From: Allantophomopsis cytisporea
Lineage: Eukaryota > Ascomycota > Leotiomycetes > Phacidiales > Phacidiaceae
Length of the DNA stretch: 64,000 nt
Direction of reading: 5' to 3'
Assembly: GCA_024752435.1 (NCBI GenBank)
Contig: CP103025.1
Span: forward strand, 2,170,001-2,234,000
The position numbers and the translations under genes were made by a program. Numbering within the stretch: position 1 is the first letter of the stretch; the number at the start of each line of letters is the position of its first letter. Below, in pieces: positions 1-12,602 of the stretch. Below the pieces are notes generated by a model that was not told the DNA's origin, did not search any database, and saw only the letters and a list, made by a program, of their open reading frames with translations.

Positions 1-1400
1 TGCGTTCTGTACATGTGAAGAGACCAAAGCAAGGCCGGCTAGGCCTTTTTACCAGCCTTATCGGACAACTCACGATAGATATGAGTTAAGTGAGAAAGGA
101 CCTTTCAGCTTCGAGGATGATACCGGAGAATAATAGCAGTAGGCATACTTGCATTACTCTCTACTGGAGCTACTTGACCATTACAACGTGATTATATCAG
201 CATGTCTCATAAATGGAAGATCTTGGGACGACTTACCCGGAACATTAATAACATATGCTTTCTACCGTTTGAAGACATTTTTTAGTACTATAGATGGTGT
301 CACTCTGTGTTCTCTTTATTTTCATACTCCCTCACCCGAGGTATTATGATACTAAAGTGCAATATAAGCATGTATGATCTTTACCCAGATACTTCCGATA
401 CCATGGTCATCGATCTAGGCGGCAACAATTTCTAACTACAGAGCGTACCTAAACTAACTTTGTCGCCATAAACTGAAGCAGAACAAAGTACTGAAGTGTC
501 GAGGTATATACGCGCTTGATGAGATCAGCATCACTCATAATTTTGACTCATCAATCAGAATCAAGTCGAGTTTCACCTGAATAGAAACGTCTGAAGTTTG
601 GGTCGAAGTCTAAAAGTGTGAATATTAAGTCGTTTATAGATATGTATATATCAGCTACATTTTCGTAACTGGCCGAGGTAAACAAAGTTACCTCTAAAAA
701 CCAAGCAAAACCAGCGCAATTACTCGTCATATGAATCAATATGCTATCTCATCTCATCGTCTGTCTTTCTCCTTGCACCCTCTTGGTCTGATCTGCTTCC
801 ACCAATCTCCACAACAGTCATGACTATAAAACAAAACGCGACCAAAAAGTAAAACCAAACAATGCAATGCCTGCGCATCTAAAAAAAGGGGACAAAATGG
901 TGAAGCACAAAAAGAATTCTCGCAACTAAAACAATCGACAAAACCAACTCGCTGGAGCAGAGCAAAATGCATCGCACAAGTGGTATTGTACAGATCTAAT
1001 GCGCATCTCGAGGCAACGAAACAACGGCGGGATAAGCGCCTCTAATGTCATTTCGCCCTCACAGGTAAGATGTCAACTCGAAAACAGAGAAAAGCCTTCA
1101 TTGTTGAATGAGACTCATATGCCGACTGAGGTACCGACAGGGACCATATCCAGTATAAAAAAAAGAGGAACAAATACGCCAACTCCGCTATGCAATGATA
1201 TGATGGGTGTGAATTATAATCTAGGCAAACACCCACGCGATGCTTGACCAGAAAGAGGAAAGGTAATGGGCCGTTTATGCTAACGCCAACCGCCGGTCTA
1301 TTGTGTCTTTCGCGCATGATGTTCGTATTCATCTCGAAGTGGATTCGAGACGAGCTATGGTTCGGTCCTTTGTACATTTAGTTTGGAGAGAGAGAGAGCT
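1..1400. other. Intergenic, no gene seen
   Basis: No reading frame here shows coding character, splice structure or a recognisable protein motif. The short open frames on both strands are all under about 110 codons and look random. Its right end is the 3' flank of the KRE6-like gene and begins just after that gene's stop codon. A short GA run lies at about 1387-1398. Confidence 0.6.
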
Positions 1401-3539
1401 TTAACAATCGGACATGAAAGAGTTCGTTGGCCAGTCATATTTGGTATCTTTCCTGTGGGATGCATTAGTCATTGTTTGATATATTGTGGAATGTTACATA
1501 CCAGAGTGTAAGGTTAGGGTTGGCATATGGCTCAGGGTGATTTGCAATGTATTCAGTGGTTTCGTAACCGGGAGGATCGCAAGTCATAGACTCAGAGCCT
1601 TCCTCTTGGTAGATACGAATGTAGTCGAATCGCATCGTGGCCGGCATCCGGTCGATCAAGTCTTGCAAGAAAACTTGAGCGAAACTGTTGGACATACCGA
1701 AGTTCAAAACCAACGCCATGGGCTCCTTTGGAACAACACGCTGACCAATGTTACCATTTGGTCTAAGAGCACGCTGGTCCATCCTCCAGGTGTACTCATC
1801 AGCGACGATCCAAGACACATCGCCATTGTCTCCAGGGTTGTACTCAAAGCCGAAAGTCGCGTAGGCATTGCCATCGTACCAGTCGTTGTTCATCCATGTG
1901 ACACCAGAAAGAGCCTGTTGGTAGGGTCCACCACGGTAAGAGTTCATGGCAGTAACGTACTCGTCGTAGACTTCCAGGTAATCGTAGTCAGGTGCATAAA
2001 AGATATCGAATGGAGCGGCTTGGAAAGATTGGGAAGCAGAACCGGTAGCGTTGTTGTTGGCAGTGCCCATGAATCCAACCGAGGCTTCCAGGGCATCAAT
2101 TTCGGGAGCAGAGCGGGCAGTACCTCTGTTTGGGTGATCCTCGCCCTTGCAAGTACATCCAGGAAGACGCATACCAGGCAACAAACTCATTCCATCTGCG
2201 GAACTCTGATTTGGCGTGATACCCACATCGCACTCGTCCCAATAACTGTAAGGCCACAAGCCATCAGTAGTAGCAGGATAACCAGGTCTACCAAGGTTAC
2301 CCATAGCCCAGAAACCGGGCCAGAAACCCTCAATCTCCCCACTTCCTGGAAGTGAAATACTAGCTTCCAATCTTCCTCCCTGGAAACACAGCTGGTTCCA
2401 TGACTGAACCATACCAGATCGGTAGTTGAGATTGTGACTTTGGAATTCGTCGAACTGAAGGTTGAGGGTGCCGTTGGCAGTAGTGACAGCGTCTGGATCA
2501 TACCATTCAAGATCTTGGGTCACACCATACCAGATGTTGACAGCTTGGAAGTATGGGTCATCACCCTCGTAGAAAGTTCTGCCATCAACGTTGAACTCAT
2601 CAGAGAACTAGAAAACCGTTAGTATTTGACGCAGTGGTCACAGGTAGATAAATAAAAAAAAACATACCGCGAGTTGAAGGGTCTTGCCATCATTACTGGT
2701 CTTCGTGTACGCATCGGAGGGGGTGTCTGGATCGATGAGGCCGGTTCTTTGATTAACGAGAAGTGGTAAGCTATCTGACAAACAATCTGGATTCTTCTGG
2801 CAATCGGTCTTGGCTGTTCTTTCGTCGTTTACGAATGTACTATAACAGATCATCAGCACAGAGTCCCTGTACGCCTTGGAACTTCAACTTACACAATGGG
2901 GTATCCAATGAACAATACCAAGATACCAAGAGTGATGATTCCCAAACCTCCAACGTTGATCAGAGCACGCTTGGTAAAAAGATCACACTTATCTCTGTCC
3001 TTATCGCTTGGGTCTGGGTTGTGCAGCCAATCGTCCTTCTCCACATCCTCTGGGAATAGTAGAAGTCCAGCAGAGGGCATAATGTTGTATTTTTCAGACA
3101 CAGTCTGGGTGTTGACATTGTCGTCGTCACTTCCAGCACGGGATGGTGCCCTTGAGTCGTCAAAAGGAGATCCGTATGGACCGATACGACTATCTCTGCT
3201 ACGCATACTCTCTGAACTCCAACTCGTACGTCGGGAGGACATCCCCGAAGGTGATGCATCATATGATCCAGGGTTGTCGGTATATGGTCGTGGTCCTCGG
3301 CGAGCGGATGGAGGAAGAAGCATCTCTCCCGATTCTGCCATGGTTGGAGTACCATAGAGTCCACCAGCACCTTGAGCAGCTGCTTGCGAAGCCCCGGTTC
3401 CAGGTCTCTGTGGGAGCAATTGTCGTGCTGCACCTGGAGAGTTCGCCATAGAGCCATCAGTGTTCAGTCCTCCCAGTAAATCGCCTTCAGCACCGCCATG
3501 GTTCACCGTGATGTGTGGTGGTCTTCCGTCGTCCGCCAT
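1401..3539 (-). CDS. KRE6: Kre6/Skn1-family beta-1,6-glucan synthesis protein (GH16-like)
   Basis: Four exons by splice signals: 3539-2893, 2839-2668, 2607-1502 and 1452-1401, giving about 658 residues, near the usual family length. Residues 1-190 are a Ser/Gly/Arg-rich cytosolic tail. A single hydrophobic segment at about 192-216 (ending LFIGYPIV) is a type II signal anchor. The rest is the lumenal GH16-like domain, beginning FSDEFNVDGRTFYEGDD and carrying the acidic motif EIDALEAS at about 442-449, where E, D and E match the catalytic layout. The final 52-nt exon supplies a Trp/Cys-containing tail ending FMSDC, as expected for Kre6/Skn1 C-termini. Known family role: beta-1,6-glucan assembly in the ER/Golgi or at the cell surface. 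The start is the first ATG of the N-terminal exon, and no upstream exon is evident. Whether it corresponds to KRE6 or SKN1 cannot be decided, because filamentous fungi often have one or more co-orthologues. Confidence 0.93.
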
Positions 3540-6500
3540 CTTGCAGGATTTTGATAGGAGAAATAGATTCTCTTATCAAACAACTCTGCTGGAGAGTTGA
3601 GAACGCAAAAAGTTGTTATGTCAGAAAGATAAATGACACAAGTCGTCACTTCAGCGTTCAGGGCGTCGAATTATGCTCTGAAAGGTCGTGAAAGAGCGAA
3701 TATCTGGGATTCTTCTTTGTTTTTGTTTTTGTTTTTTGGGATCGTACAGTGAACAAGAGTTTGTTTACTGTGTAGGTCGTCAGTCGCTTCTGCGTTGTTG
3801 TCGGCGCAGTGAGGTGTTTAAATGGCCGCGTAATGGAACAAATCGACTTTCGAAGATTGAGGCAATGCAGACCAGAAAGTCGATACAGCAGACAAGGTCA
3901 GTCAGTTAATGCAGCTGATTGCCGCCTGGTCAACTATGAGGAACTCTGGACCTGAATGTTGCACATCGAAGTGTTCAGGGAGAGGAGGAAAGTTGAATGA
4001 ATTGAGAATTACTTTGGACAATGTAAGTTATTGGAGAGGAGTTGACGAGTTAGGGAGACAAGAGACGCCAACGAGCAGCAGGGCAGACGGGAAAGGAATG
4101 GGACATGAGACGATGCCTAAATGGTCCTTTGTGACAGGGGTATGGGCAGTCTGATGGAAGAGGTGCCAGGGGTAGTTGAGTGGTTCAGATGGCGAAAGGA
4201 CTCCAAGGACTGTCTGGCACGACTTGGCTGTGTACAACACGCAAAAGATTATTTGACAGAGTGGATATGGTCTTTTTGGGAGGGGGGCTTATAATTGTAA
4301 GTGTTGTAAGTAGCGTAGTACGTGCAGGTAGTTCTTGTAGTAGTGAGAGTGGTAGTGAGGTAGTCGGCTTTGTTAGGTATGTAGTGAGTGAGAAGGCTGT
4401 GAGAGGAGAGGATGCGATTTACAAGGGTATGGAGATAGGTAGATCCAGTTTGGGTTGGTGATGATACTGGGCGAGTGAATGAGGCGCGGGCGGCTCTTCT
4501 CTTGAGGTGTGTATGATAGAGAGTGTGTAAGTGAGTAAGTATCTTTAGTGGGAGATTTGGTCGAGAGTGTGTGGAGGTGGAGGAGGTGGAGTGGATGTGA
4601 GTGAGTGTGACTTTGGGTGTGAGGAAAGAGACGACTCCTCCTCTATCGCTGGCGGGCGGGCTGGCTGGCTGAATGGATGATCTGGCTCGCCTGGCTGGCC
4701 TGTCAATGATATGTACCTCATTGTCATGTCTCCATCTGCTTCAATAGCTGGCTGTCATCCTGCTGAACGAATGACTGGATGAATGGACGATAAATAAATG
4801 GTAAATAAATGGCAGATAAATGCTTCGTTGCTACAATGCCGTCATCCGTCTGTCTGGCTTTGACTTCTACGCTGTTCATCTTTCTTCGTTGCTTTCTATT
4901 CTCACACAACTCTTCTCCCTATGTAATCTACTGCTCTATCTCTCTCTATCTTCCCCTCTTCGATCATCTCTCTATTCCCCTGCCTGCAGGAGCACGCAAA
5001 TTTGCCGTGCTAGTACCGTAGTATGCGGACTTTCGTAGCAAGAGAGTAAGAGTACGGACCACAGGACATGCATATCTCAAGTCAACTAACTGCTGCTGCG
5101 CTGTAGAACTGGTCTGTCTCGCAAATTACCTGTGGCTGTTCCAACCCACATAATCAAGGGCCCCCAACTGCGCACTGGCAAGCCAGTCCATCACGACCCA
5201 AGCCCAGTATGATACCAAGATCATCACACTACACCCGATCCTTCAAAGTACAAAGACTTCTAATCGCCGCTTGGGAAGATGGGAGAGGGAAAAGGCCCAG
5301 GCATTGAAGGTGAAAGAGGGGCACCTCAGATATTGCCGACGTTGAGTGCGAGAGAGAGGGAAGAACAAGAAGAGAGAGAGAGAGAGAGAGAGTAGGTGGA
5401 CGCGGAGTGCGTGCATCTCTCTAATAATTTTCTATCTAATTCTCCATCTAATTCCCCATCTAGTTCTCCAATTTTTCCCAATCTCTCGACTCAATCTCAA
5501 TCGCTCCTCAATCTGTTTGCCTACAACGACTCCAACAATGCAGCGAAGTGGAGAGCCATGCATCAGATGTAGACTTTTCTTTGGTTTGGTTTCTCCCATC
5601 CCAACCCAGTGCCTAGCTATCTATATGATCAAAGCGTGCGAATCTCTCTACTTGCCCAACCTTTTCTCCAGCGCCGCTACTGAAGGAAAAACCCACGACA
5701 TAGGTACAGGTACCTTACTGTAGTCACGATGGGCTCCCCGCTAAATTTGCAGCTACTCAAAAGCCACTCCGTCTCTACACACTACAATTCATCTCACCGC
5801 GACAGGAGAGACGCGCTTGACAACTCTTGATGAGTTTTAGATGGCAAAACGTGCCTCGAAGTCAGGTTCTGGTCCTGTGCTAAACCATATCACTCCGAGA
5901 ATGCCATCTACCTTCCGTCCTGGAGCGGCCTCAATATGGTGTAGCTCTTACGGATCGTACGCCAACTTTACCTCTCCGGGCTCACCGCACAGCTTTTAGT
6001 GAGGGGTAGGGCCGTAGGCAGAGGCGCGTAGCAGCGAACTACTCGACAACAACAAAAGCGGTCAACCTCACAAAAGCCTTGATTCTTGAGTTGTGAAGTC
6101 GTAATATCCTTACCGGGGACGGAAGACAAGAGTAGAAGAGTCCAAGAAACCAAGAGAAAAAATCGAAACATTGAAGAAGTCTCTGAAGAAACCGAGCCGC
6201 ATCTCGGTCTATTCTCATATCTATTTCATCGGCTATCTCGTCAAGCAAACAAGTAACTATCGCATCGTATCTTCTCCATCAACTCCGAAAAACATCCCAC
6301 ATCCCCATTTTCTCTTCCAGGATAGACATGGAACCGCGTATGCACCCTAGTAGTTTGAAAAGGCTGGGCTGCATGGCTAGACAGTCACATCAAGACTGGA
6401 GACTCGCCGTCGTCGTCGGCCATTATTCATATGAGCATCATCAATTATTCTCGGAATTTATACAAAACCCTAACAGCAGCAGCAGCCATGTTTGCATTTC

Positions 6501-9500
6501 CGCTACGAGCCTACGACCACTGATATGAAGGACGTTCTAAGCAAATTAGCACTTCGTATGAACGGAGTATTTTATGAAGAAGTGTGTGTCCCTTTGCTAT
6601 TCCGTACTGATACTAAGAGTATCCACTGATAGAAGATCATCATCGAAGGTGTTGATGATCGACGTGGACAACGGTGTATAAGCTGTCGTGATTTCCCAAC
6701 TTACGAGGAGTAACGCTGCAGAAATTGCAGTATCGGTGCGGATGAGATGAGGCGATTTCTTTTCTGGACACTGAGGATTTTCGAAATCTGCGGCAGCCGG
6801 CAAAGTACGAGGGTTCCTAGTGAAGGCTAATGGATCTCCATTGATCATGGATTTGATTCTGTATGATTATAATGCCTGTTCTCACTCATCCTCGCCTCGC
6901 CCATTCGCCTTTTCAAGGCAGGCAAACAAACTGACTGGGAAGCACAGATTTGCCATGGTCGTCGTCGCGTCAAAATAGAGAGCACGGGCACCAGTCAGTT
7001 GTTGGCATTGTTAGCTTTATGAGCTGGTCCTGGTCGGTCTCCTTGGAAGAAATATCTTACGAAAGAGAAAACAAATACTACTGTACGTGTTGTGTTCTAC
7101 GAGGCTCTTGCTCTTGTCTTCTTGATTTCGCTGCGGTTGATAAGTACAGTCGAGTTGACTTGAGGCGCTTTCTACACCTCACCCTGGCCTTACGCTGCCT
7201 TAGCTGAGGGCCGAGGAACATGCACGCCATGTTTTAGAAGGGCAGTTCCACTAAACCAAGGGCTGCTAAAGGACATACTAAGGCGCTGGTAAGCACACCC
7301 GGAAGTAGGCCACTGGCCAAGCAACGAATTTTTGATTTTTGTACAAGTTGATTTTTTGGGGCCGCGCAGTTCGCACTCATTACTATTAATATCCGATACG
7401 ATTCATAGTGATTGCTACTGGAATACGCGAAGATTTGAGGTAGAAGAGTGGACAGTCTGACAGCCAATCGTGCATGCTAGTATTCCCTGGGCGTGCGTGC
7501 ATGGGAGATCCCTCGAGCGGCATCAAACCAAAATCGAAAGCGCACCACGGAGGGGAAGATGGGCAAATCGCCCGTCACGCTCTCTCTCTGAGTTTTGGCG
7601 AACAGACAGCACCAAGGGACAGGATAGCAGAGCGACCGGGACCCCTGATTGATTGAATCTGGCAGAAGAGAAAGAAAGTAAGTATCATACACGCATGACA
7701 CGGATCCAAAGGAGGAAGAAAGGTTATGTACTGTACATGCAAAGTAGCAGATTACTATGTATCACCACGTACATACTCCCACTCACTCCAGCCAGACCTT
7801 TTGTCGGACTACACTTGCAAATATGAGGTTGCAACATGAGTACCCCTGTTTGTTCGCCGCACATACAACGTACATATGACATCAGTTAGAAACCAATTCT
7901 GGCTGTGCTGTGCTCCGATACATCAATCCTACCACGAGTTGAGCGAGGGCCAGTCCCTCCTCAACGGAGAGACATTTTTTTATGGGAATCCTCCATGGTC
8001 CCAGACCAAATGCCGCATCCAGATTGTGGGAAATTTTCATCCGTGGCAGAAGCATTTACCAGCATCTCTGCTCTGATAAGGGCATGCAAAGTCTCACTTG
8101 TTTGTATAGCTCGAACGCTTCGTTGCTTTCCTCTCGAATTTTCTTCTTTGTTCTTCGTCATTTCTTGGTCTTCTAATTCTCTTGACGCTATCTATTCTTC
8201 AATCATAGCTGCCGTTGCCACCACCCATTGTCAAGAGCTTCAATTGCATCATCCCTGATGTGGCAACGCAACATACGAATCCCTTCCGTCCAAGCCTCAC
8301 CCAACTCAGAACCGCGCCTTGCCGCCACATGCAGCTCCTGCGAGTCAAAATCCACTGCCGTTTCCGAGCGGGTACGAAAAGCCTCGCAAAATGAACGATG
8401 TTACCCATATGTCGGGCAATACTCCGTAGAATACGATACAATGAGACTGACAAATATCAGCCTCTGTTGGGGCTATATCATTACCAGCCTTCGGTCAAAC
8501 AGCAGTGGTCTAGTAAGTAGTAGTACCTAGGTAGGTACATACATAAGTGAAAGCTCGAGCTCTCGTCCAGCAGCTCACGGACGCGGTATTTGAACACCAT
8601 ACCCACCCAACGCCGCATCTTTTCATTTACTATCCCGTATCGCAGTACAGCACAACTCAACATCTTCCCTTCACCACTACGTACTCCATAACGCCGACAC
8701 ATAGTAATGATATTCGCGCAAGGAGCAATTAATTGGGGGGCATAAACGGTGCAATTTCGGTGGGAGCTGCCCATTGAGATCTACAGCTCAGCGTTTTTCG
8801 CGCCTATGATCATCCAATACCTACGGCCTTCCCCTGTGTCGTGTCAGTGTCAGCGTGCGGAGTATGCTCTACCACTCCGACTCTTGCTTCCTCTCACTCT
8901 TTGCGTGCTTTCATCGTGGTCGACTCTCTCCTCTGGGTTTCGTCTGTACTTCGTAGTGCACAGAGTAAGTCGCAGGCTGTTGTCCCCACCACGCCCACAG
9001 ATACCGACAAGCAAACCCATTAATCTCCCACCAATACGGAGCACAACATGTGCATCCCCCAGCCAGAATCCGGCGACCCTCTATTCTCAACCCATGTTAC
9101 TGAGGGTGTCCCCCCACTCCCACACTTCCCTTCACTCTCGACGATGATGACCGCGCATTCAAAAAGCAAAAAGAAAGACCCCTTCTCCAAGACCACGTGA
9201 TATGCAGCAAGGGGTTGACCCATTAGGCGAAGGCGCCATTCAAGAAGGTCGGAAATTGTGACACGGGAGGTGTTCGAGATATGCACGGGGTAGAATACAA
9301 TGCTCCGTACGGCGTCGGCCTTTCCAGTCTAACTTTTATTTCGTCGTCACCAATGCGAGCATGTTACTGGAGGACAAAGGACTTATCCGCGACGATCGGC
9401 CAATTGAGAGACGGGATTGAGATCTGAGGAAAGCGTGATCTCGGTAAAAGGGCATCTGGAGCTTGGGGCAGGTGTGTGTGTGGTTGATCGGCGTCGAGTA

Positions 9501-10461
9501 AGGATGCTAAAGGGGATCGCTTCTCATGCGTAAAAAGATGCATGGTTGTGCTAATATACGCAGCATAGCAAACTGTGTCTTTCTGTGTTTGTGCGTGTTT
9601 TGATGAACATGGAAAGGAGGGCCATTGATTAAGTAAGATAAGTAAGGCTCTTTGTCTTGAAACACGATTACAGTAGCCTGGGTCAGGCGAAATGCACGGA
9701 GGATAGATGAATAGATGGACGGGCTGCAGCTTGCATAAAACTGTACAAAGTACACAGCTTGTACAAAAAGATTGGTGGTAAGATTAAGAGAACATCTGGT
9801 ATATCAAGTACGAAATGCGATGTATATAGAAAGTCTCCCGGGATTTCGCTCCTGTTAATGTATTTCGAGAGCACGAGCTGCCTTTACGTTCGACATTTTA
9901 CAGTGCATATGATCGATGACTCTTGGGGGGCGGTGCAGAAACATGAAGGAAACACTTCAAGGCCCAGAGATTCCCGTGGCCAGGATACAACCGAAGGGAC
10001 ATCCCAAGCATAGAAGACAGTGCAGATGTCCTTCGCTGGAAATAGTGAAATAGTTGCCTTCATGCTCTGCACTTGGTAAATCCGGGTCGTATTTTCTTGG
10101 ACGAGCTAAATAGTGTTTAAAATAGAGATTTCCCTCAGACCACATCTTGTCTTCCTGATGAAAGCTGATTCGGGACTCAATCCTAGCGAAAGGATGAAAC
10201 TGCACGATTCCTTCACGGCAAGCAGTATTCAATTTACATGTCACTCGAGCCTCTCACCATCAGGACAATCATTCGGCTGGGCACTTAGTGGCGTGAACCG
10301 CACTGCAGACAAACACGATCGGTAGGTCTCGGATTGCTTTGTAGAATTTGACACATTAAGTCTTGATTCACTACTTTTTCTTACATAGCTTTAGCATGAC
10401 ATCGTATGCTTCATATCATTGTTCTAGTCATGTTCCATTGTTCCATAGCAAAAATCCTTCC
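3540..10461. other. 6.9-kb stretch without a convincing gene
   Basis: I find no frame with conserved motifs or a consistent exon chain. The part next to KRE6 (about 3.6-5.0 kb) is purine/GT-rich on + and so pyrimidine-rich on the KRE6 strand, which suggests a long CT-rich leader or promoter. It contains repeated GTGAGT/GAGTGT strings at about 4490-4620. A (GA)n run lies at 5369-5392. Small open frames (for example 125 codons at 5346, 117 codons at 7905 and 132 codons at 8749) are low-complexity or lack any recognisable sequence. Non-coding transcripts or small lineage-specific genes cannot be excluded. Confidence 0.5.
5369..5392. repeat. (GA)n microsatellite
   Basis: An uninterrupted GA dinucleotide tract of about 24 bp in the gene-empty stretch upstream of the KRE6-like gene. 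Confidence 0.9.
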
Positions 10462-11613
10462 TTAACTCTCGACCGCAAGGGCCTTTGCTCCCACAATCCT
10501 TCCTTCTTTTCCTTTACCATGACATCCCACAAGCCAATACTCAGCCTTAACACTGCTCTTCGAAACCCGGTAGACCATTACATCTCCACCCTGGCACGCC
10601 CTACGGGTGGCATCAACGACATCTTTGTATTGAGAACTTGGGTCCCATTCACTAACTCCTTGAATCGTAATATCTGCTGACGATGGGTCTGGATGGTTGA
10701 TGAGCTTGGCGAATTGTTCTAAAATTGCAAGTTAGCTTGCGTCTTGATACGTAGATGATACCATATCTAGATTCGATGGTCTATCCCCAGAAGCCGTATA
10801 ATCATATAGCCCATATCTTTTCAATTCTCCACCTAGCGGCGAGATACATCTGATGATATTATGGGGATGTATAAAAATGGAATCCTCATAATCGAGGACA
10901 TACTTCGTCGTCCATGGACCCATTCCCTCAAGAATCCAGTATAAGAGGCAGTAGATAAATGGAATGCAGGTATACAAAGGCCAACCCCATTGAATCCAAG
11001 CAGTCAAGTTTCGAAGGCCAGATTCAGAAAGAGAGAAAGAACTTGAAGCAATCCAAACAAGAAGTTCTGAAGGAAAAGAAGATCACGTACCCTCAGTAGG
11101 CAAGGTTCCCTCCTCCCATACCAACGCAACTGGTACGAACGGCTCATCAGCATCACTGACGTAGAATGTATCCTCAACAACATCCCTTAAGACCTTTGGG
11201 ACCTCAACCCCCGCATCCGTAGTCTTAAAGTCGTCACTACCCTGCGTCTTCTGCAAATTCCGTCCCTCATCCAAGTCATTATTCGCCTTATCCAAGAAGG
11301 CCATATAATCCTCGTCGCTAGCCATCTTGCTCAACGTGCTCGAAAATCCTCTGAACAAGCCCCTGGAGTAGACCTGTACCCTATCAACAGGATATGCGAA
11401 GAAATTGGCGCCGCGAACCGTCGAGATATCGCGCCTGGATATGGGAATGGCAAATGGCCTGCGGGAGACCGAGTTGGATGCTCTGGCTTTGGAGGAGCAC
11501 TCGGCGAAGATACAAAACTTGCTCGCCGTACTACGTGCGAGGGATGTCGTAATCGCCACCTTGACTTGTTGCCTTTGGGTTGGCGACGGAGAGATTGGGT
11601 TTGCTGTTGACAA
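10462..11613 (-). CDS. Conserved-looking protein of unknown function, possibly mitochondrial
   Basis: Two exons, 11613-11091 and 10718-10462, give about 259 residues. The join is well supported: donor GTACGT, branch GCTAAC and acceptor TTTTAG. It restores a continuous coding-like segment (VWEEGTLPTE followed by EQFAKLINHPDPSS). The intron is 372 nt, far longer than others in the window. The N-terminal 95 or so residues are rich in Ser, Arg and Ala and poor in acidic residues, like a mitochondrial presequence. An internal Met before ASDEDYMAFLDKANND is an alternative start. The C-terminal part is compact (WDPSSQYKDVVDATRRACQG, then a hydrophobic YWLVGCHGKG segment and the end AVES). I do not recognise the family. 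The first exon starts at the 5'-most ATG in frame. Confidence 0.72.
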
Positions 11614-12602
11614 TCTCGCGGTATCTTAGGAACTGTGTATCTTGTTTCTTGCGCTCAGCCGTATCTCTTTGCAGAGCCTTTTGACAGAGATGTAGAGGTA
11701 GATGTGATAGGTTCGTGGTTCTCAGCGATCTTATTCGCTATAGATTCCTGGTGATGCTCGTGGAATTTCGTCGTGGGGTATGCGATTGCAGATTGGATGA
11801 CGCCAATGTTCTGTGTGATGGGCAAGCTTTCATGTGCGTAGGCCCGTCTGTGAGTGAGGTTCGGCGATTGCCCGGTTCTTTAGCTGTGCAAGTATGATGC
11901 AACTTGCCTACCCCACTTGAATTCAGTTTGGCCATATATGTAGGGCAGCAGCGTGTGAATTGAAGCAGGAATTATGTTTTATTCTGAATCTTGAATGACA
12001 GAGTATCAGACTTCAAATGATGACGTTTATGCAAAAACCATGTCAAAGATCTTTCGATCACTAATAGCAATACTACTGTATATTTCCTAAAGTCAAAAAA
12101 ATGAGTATGGTCACACATTTGATTTCACTATTTTGATTGTGTACCTTACGAAAAGAATATCGGGTAGACATGAAAAGCACACAAAGCAAGTGAATAAAAA
12201 TTGCTTCATATTTAAACTAAAAAAATCAACACTGTATGCCCTAGTCTTATATTCAACGTCATGCCAACTTGTACATCAAATAATTTACTCCTCTTTTGCC
12301 ATCAGAGAGTGCCCAGAGTACGGATTCCTAACTGAGGCATGACAAAATTCTCACAGCTGATATCGAAAGGGTACATGTATCATGTCAAGTCACAAAAAAG
12401 TACGCAACATCATCACTTGGGGAACTCCATATGAATTTTACATGTCTTCATAGCGGTAGCTAAGTCGCACATGTGGTATCTGATCCATTTTTGTGTGATC
12501 GACAAAAGCACAATGCTGAAATTTTCCCCGCTACACCACAGTTTCCCAAAGACAATAGAGAGTATCCCGAAAGAAAATATAAGACCAAAACCATCACTAC
12601 AT
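11614..12602. other. Intergenic between L3 and the 259-aa protein gene
   Basis: It holds the promoter side of the minus-strand 259-aa gene and the 3' flank of the L3 gene. The part at 11940-12450 looks AT-rich. No supported gene. Confidence 0.6.

Noticed and set aside
1486..2355. 289-codon + frame
   Set aside because: Antisense to the KRE6 catalytic exon, with no motif of its own.
10732..11007. 91-codon minus frame inside the long intron as an exon
   Set aside because: Including it breaks the natural PTE-EQFAKL join and it lacks matching splice sites.
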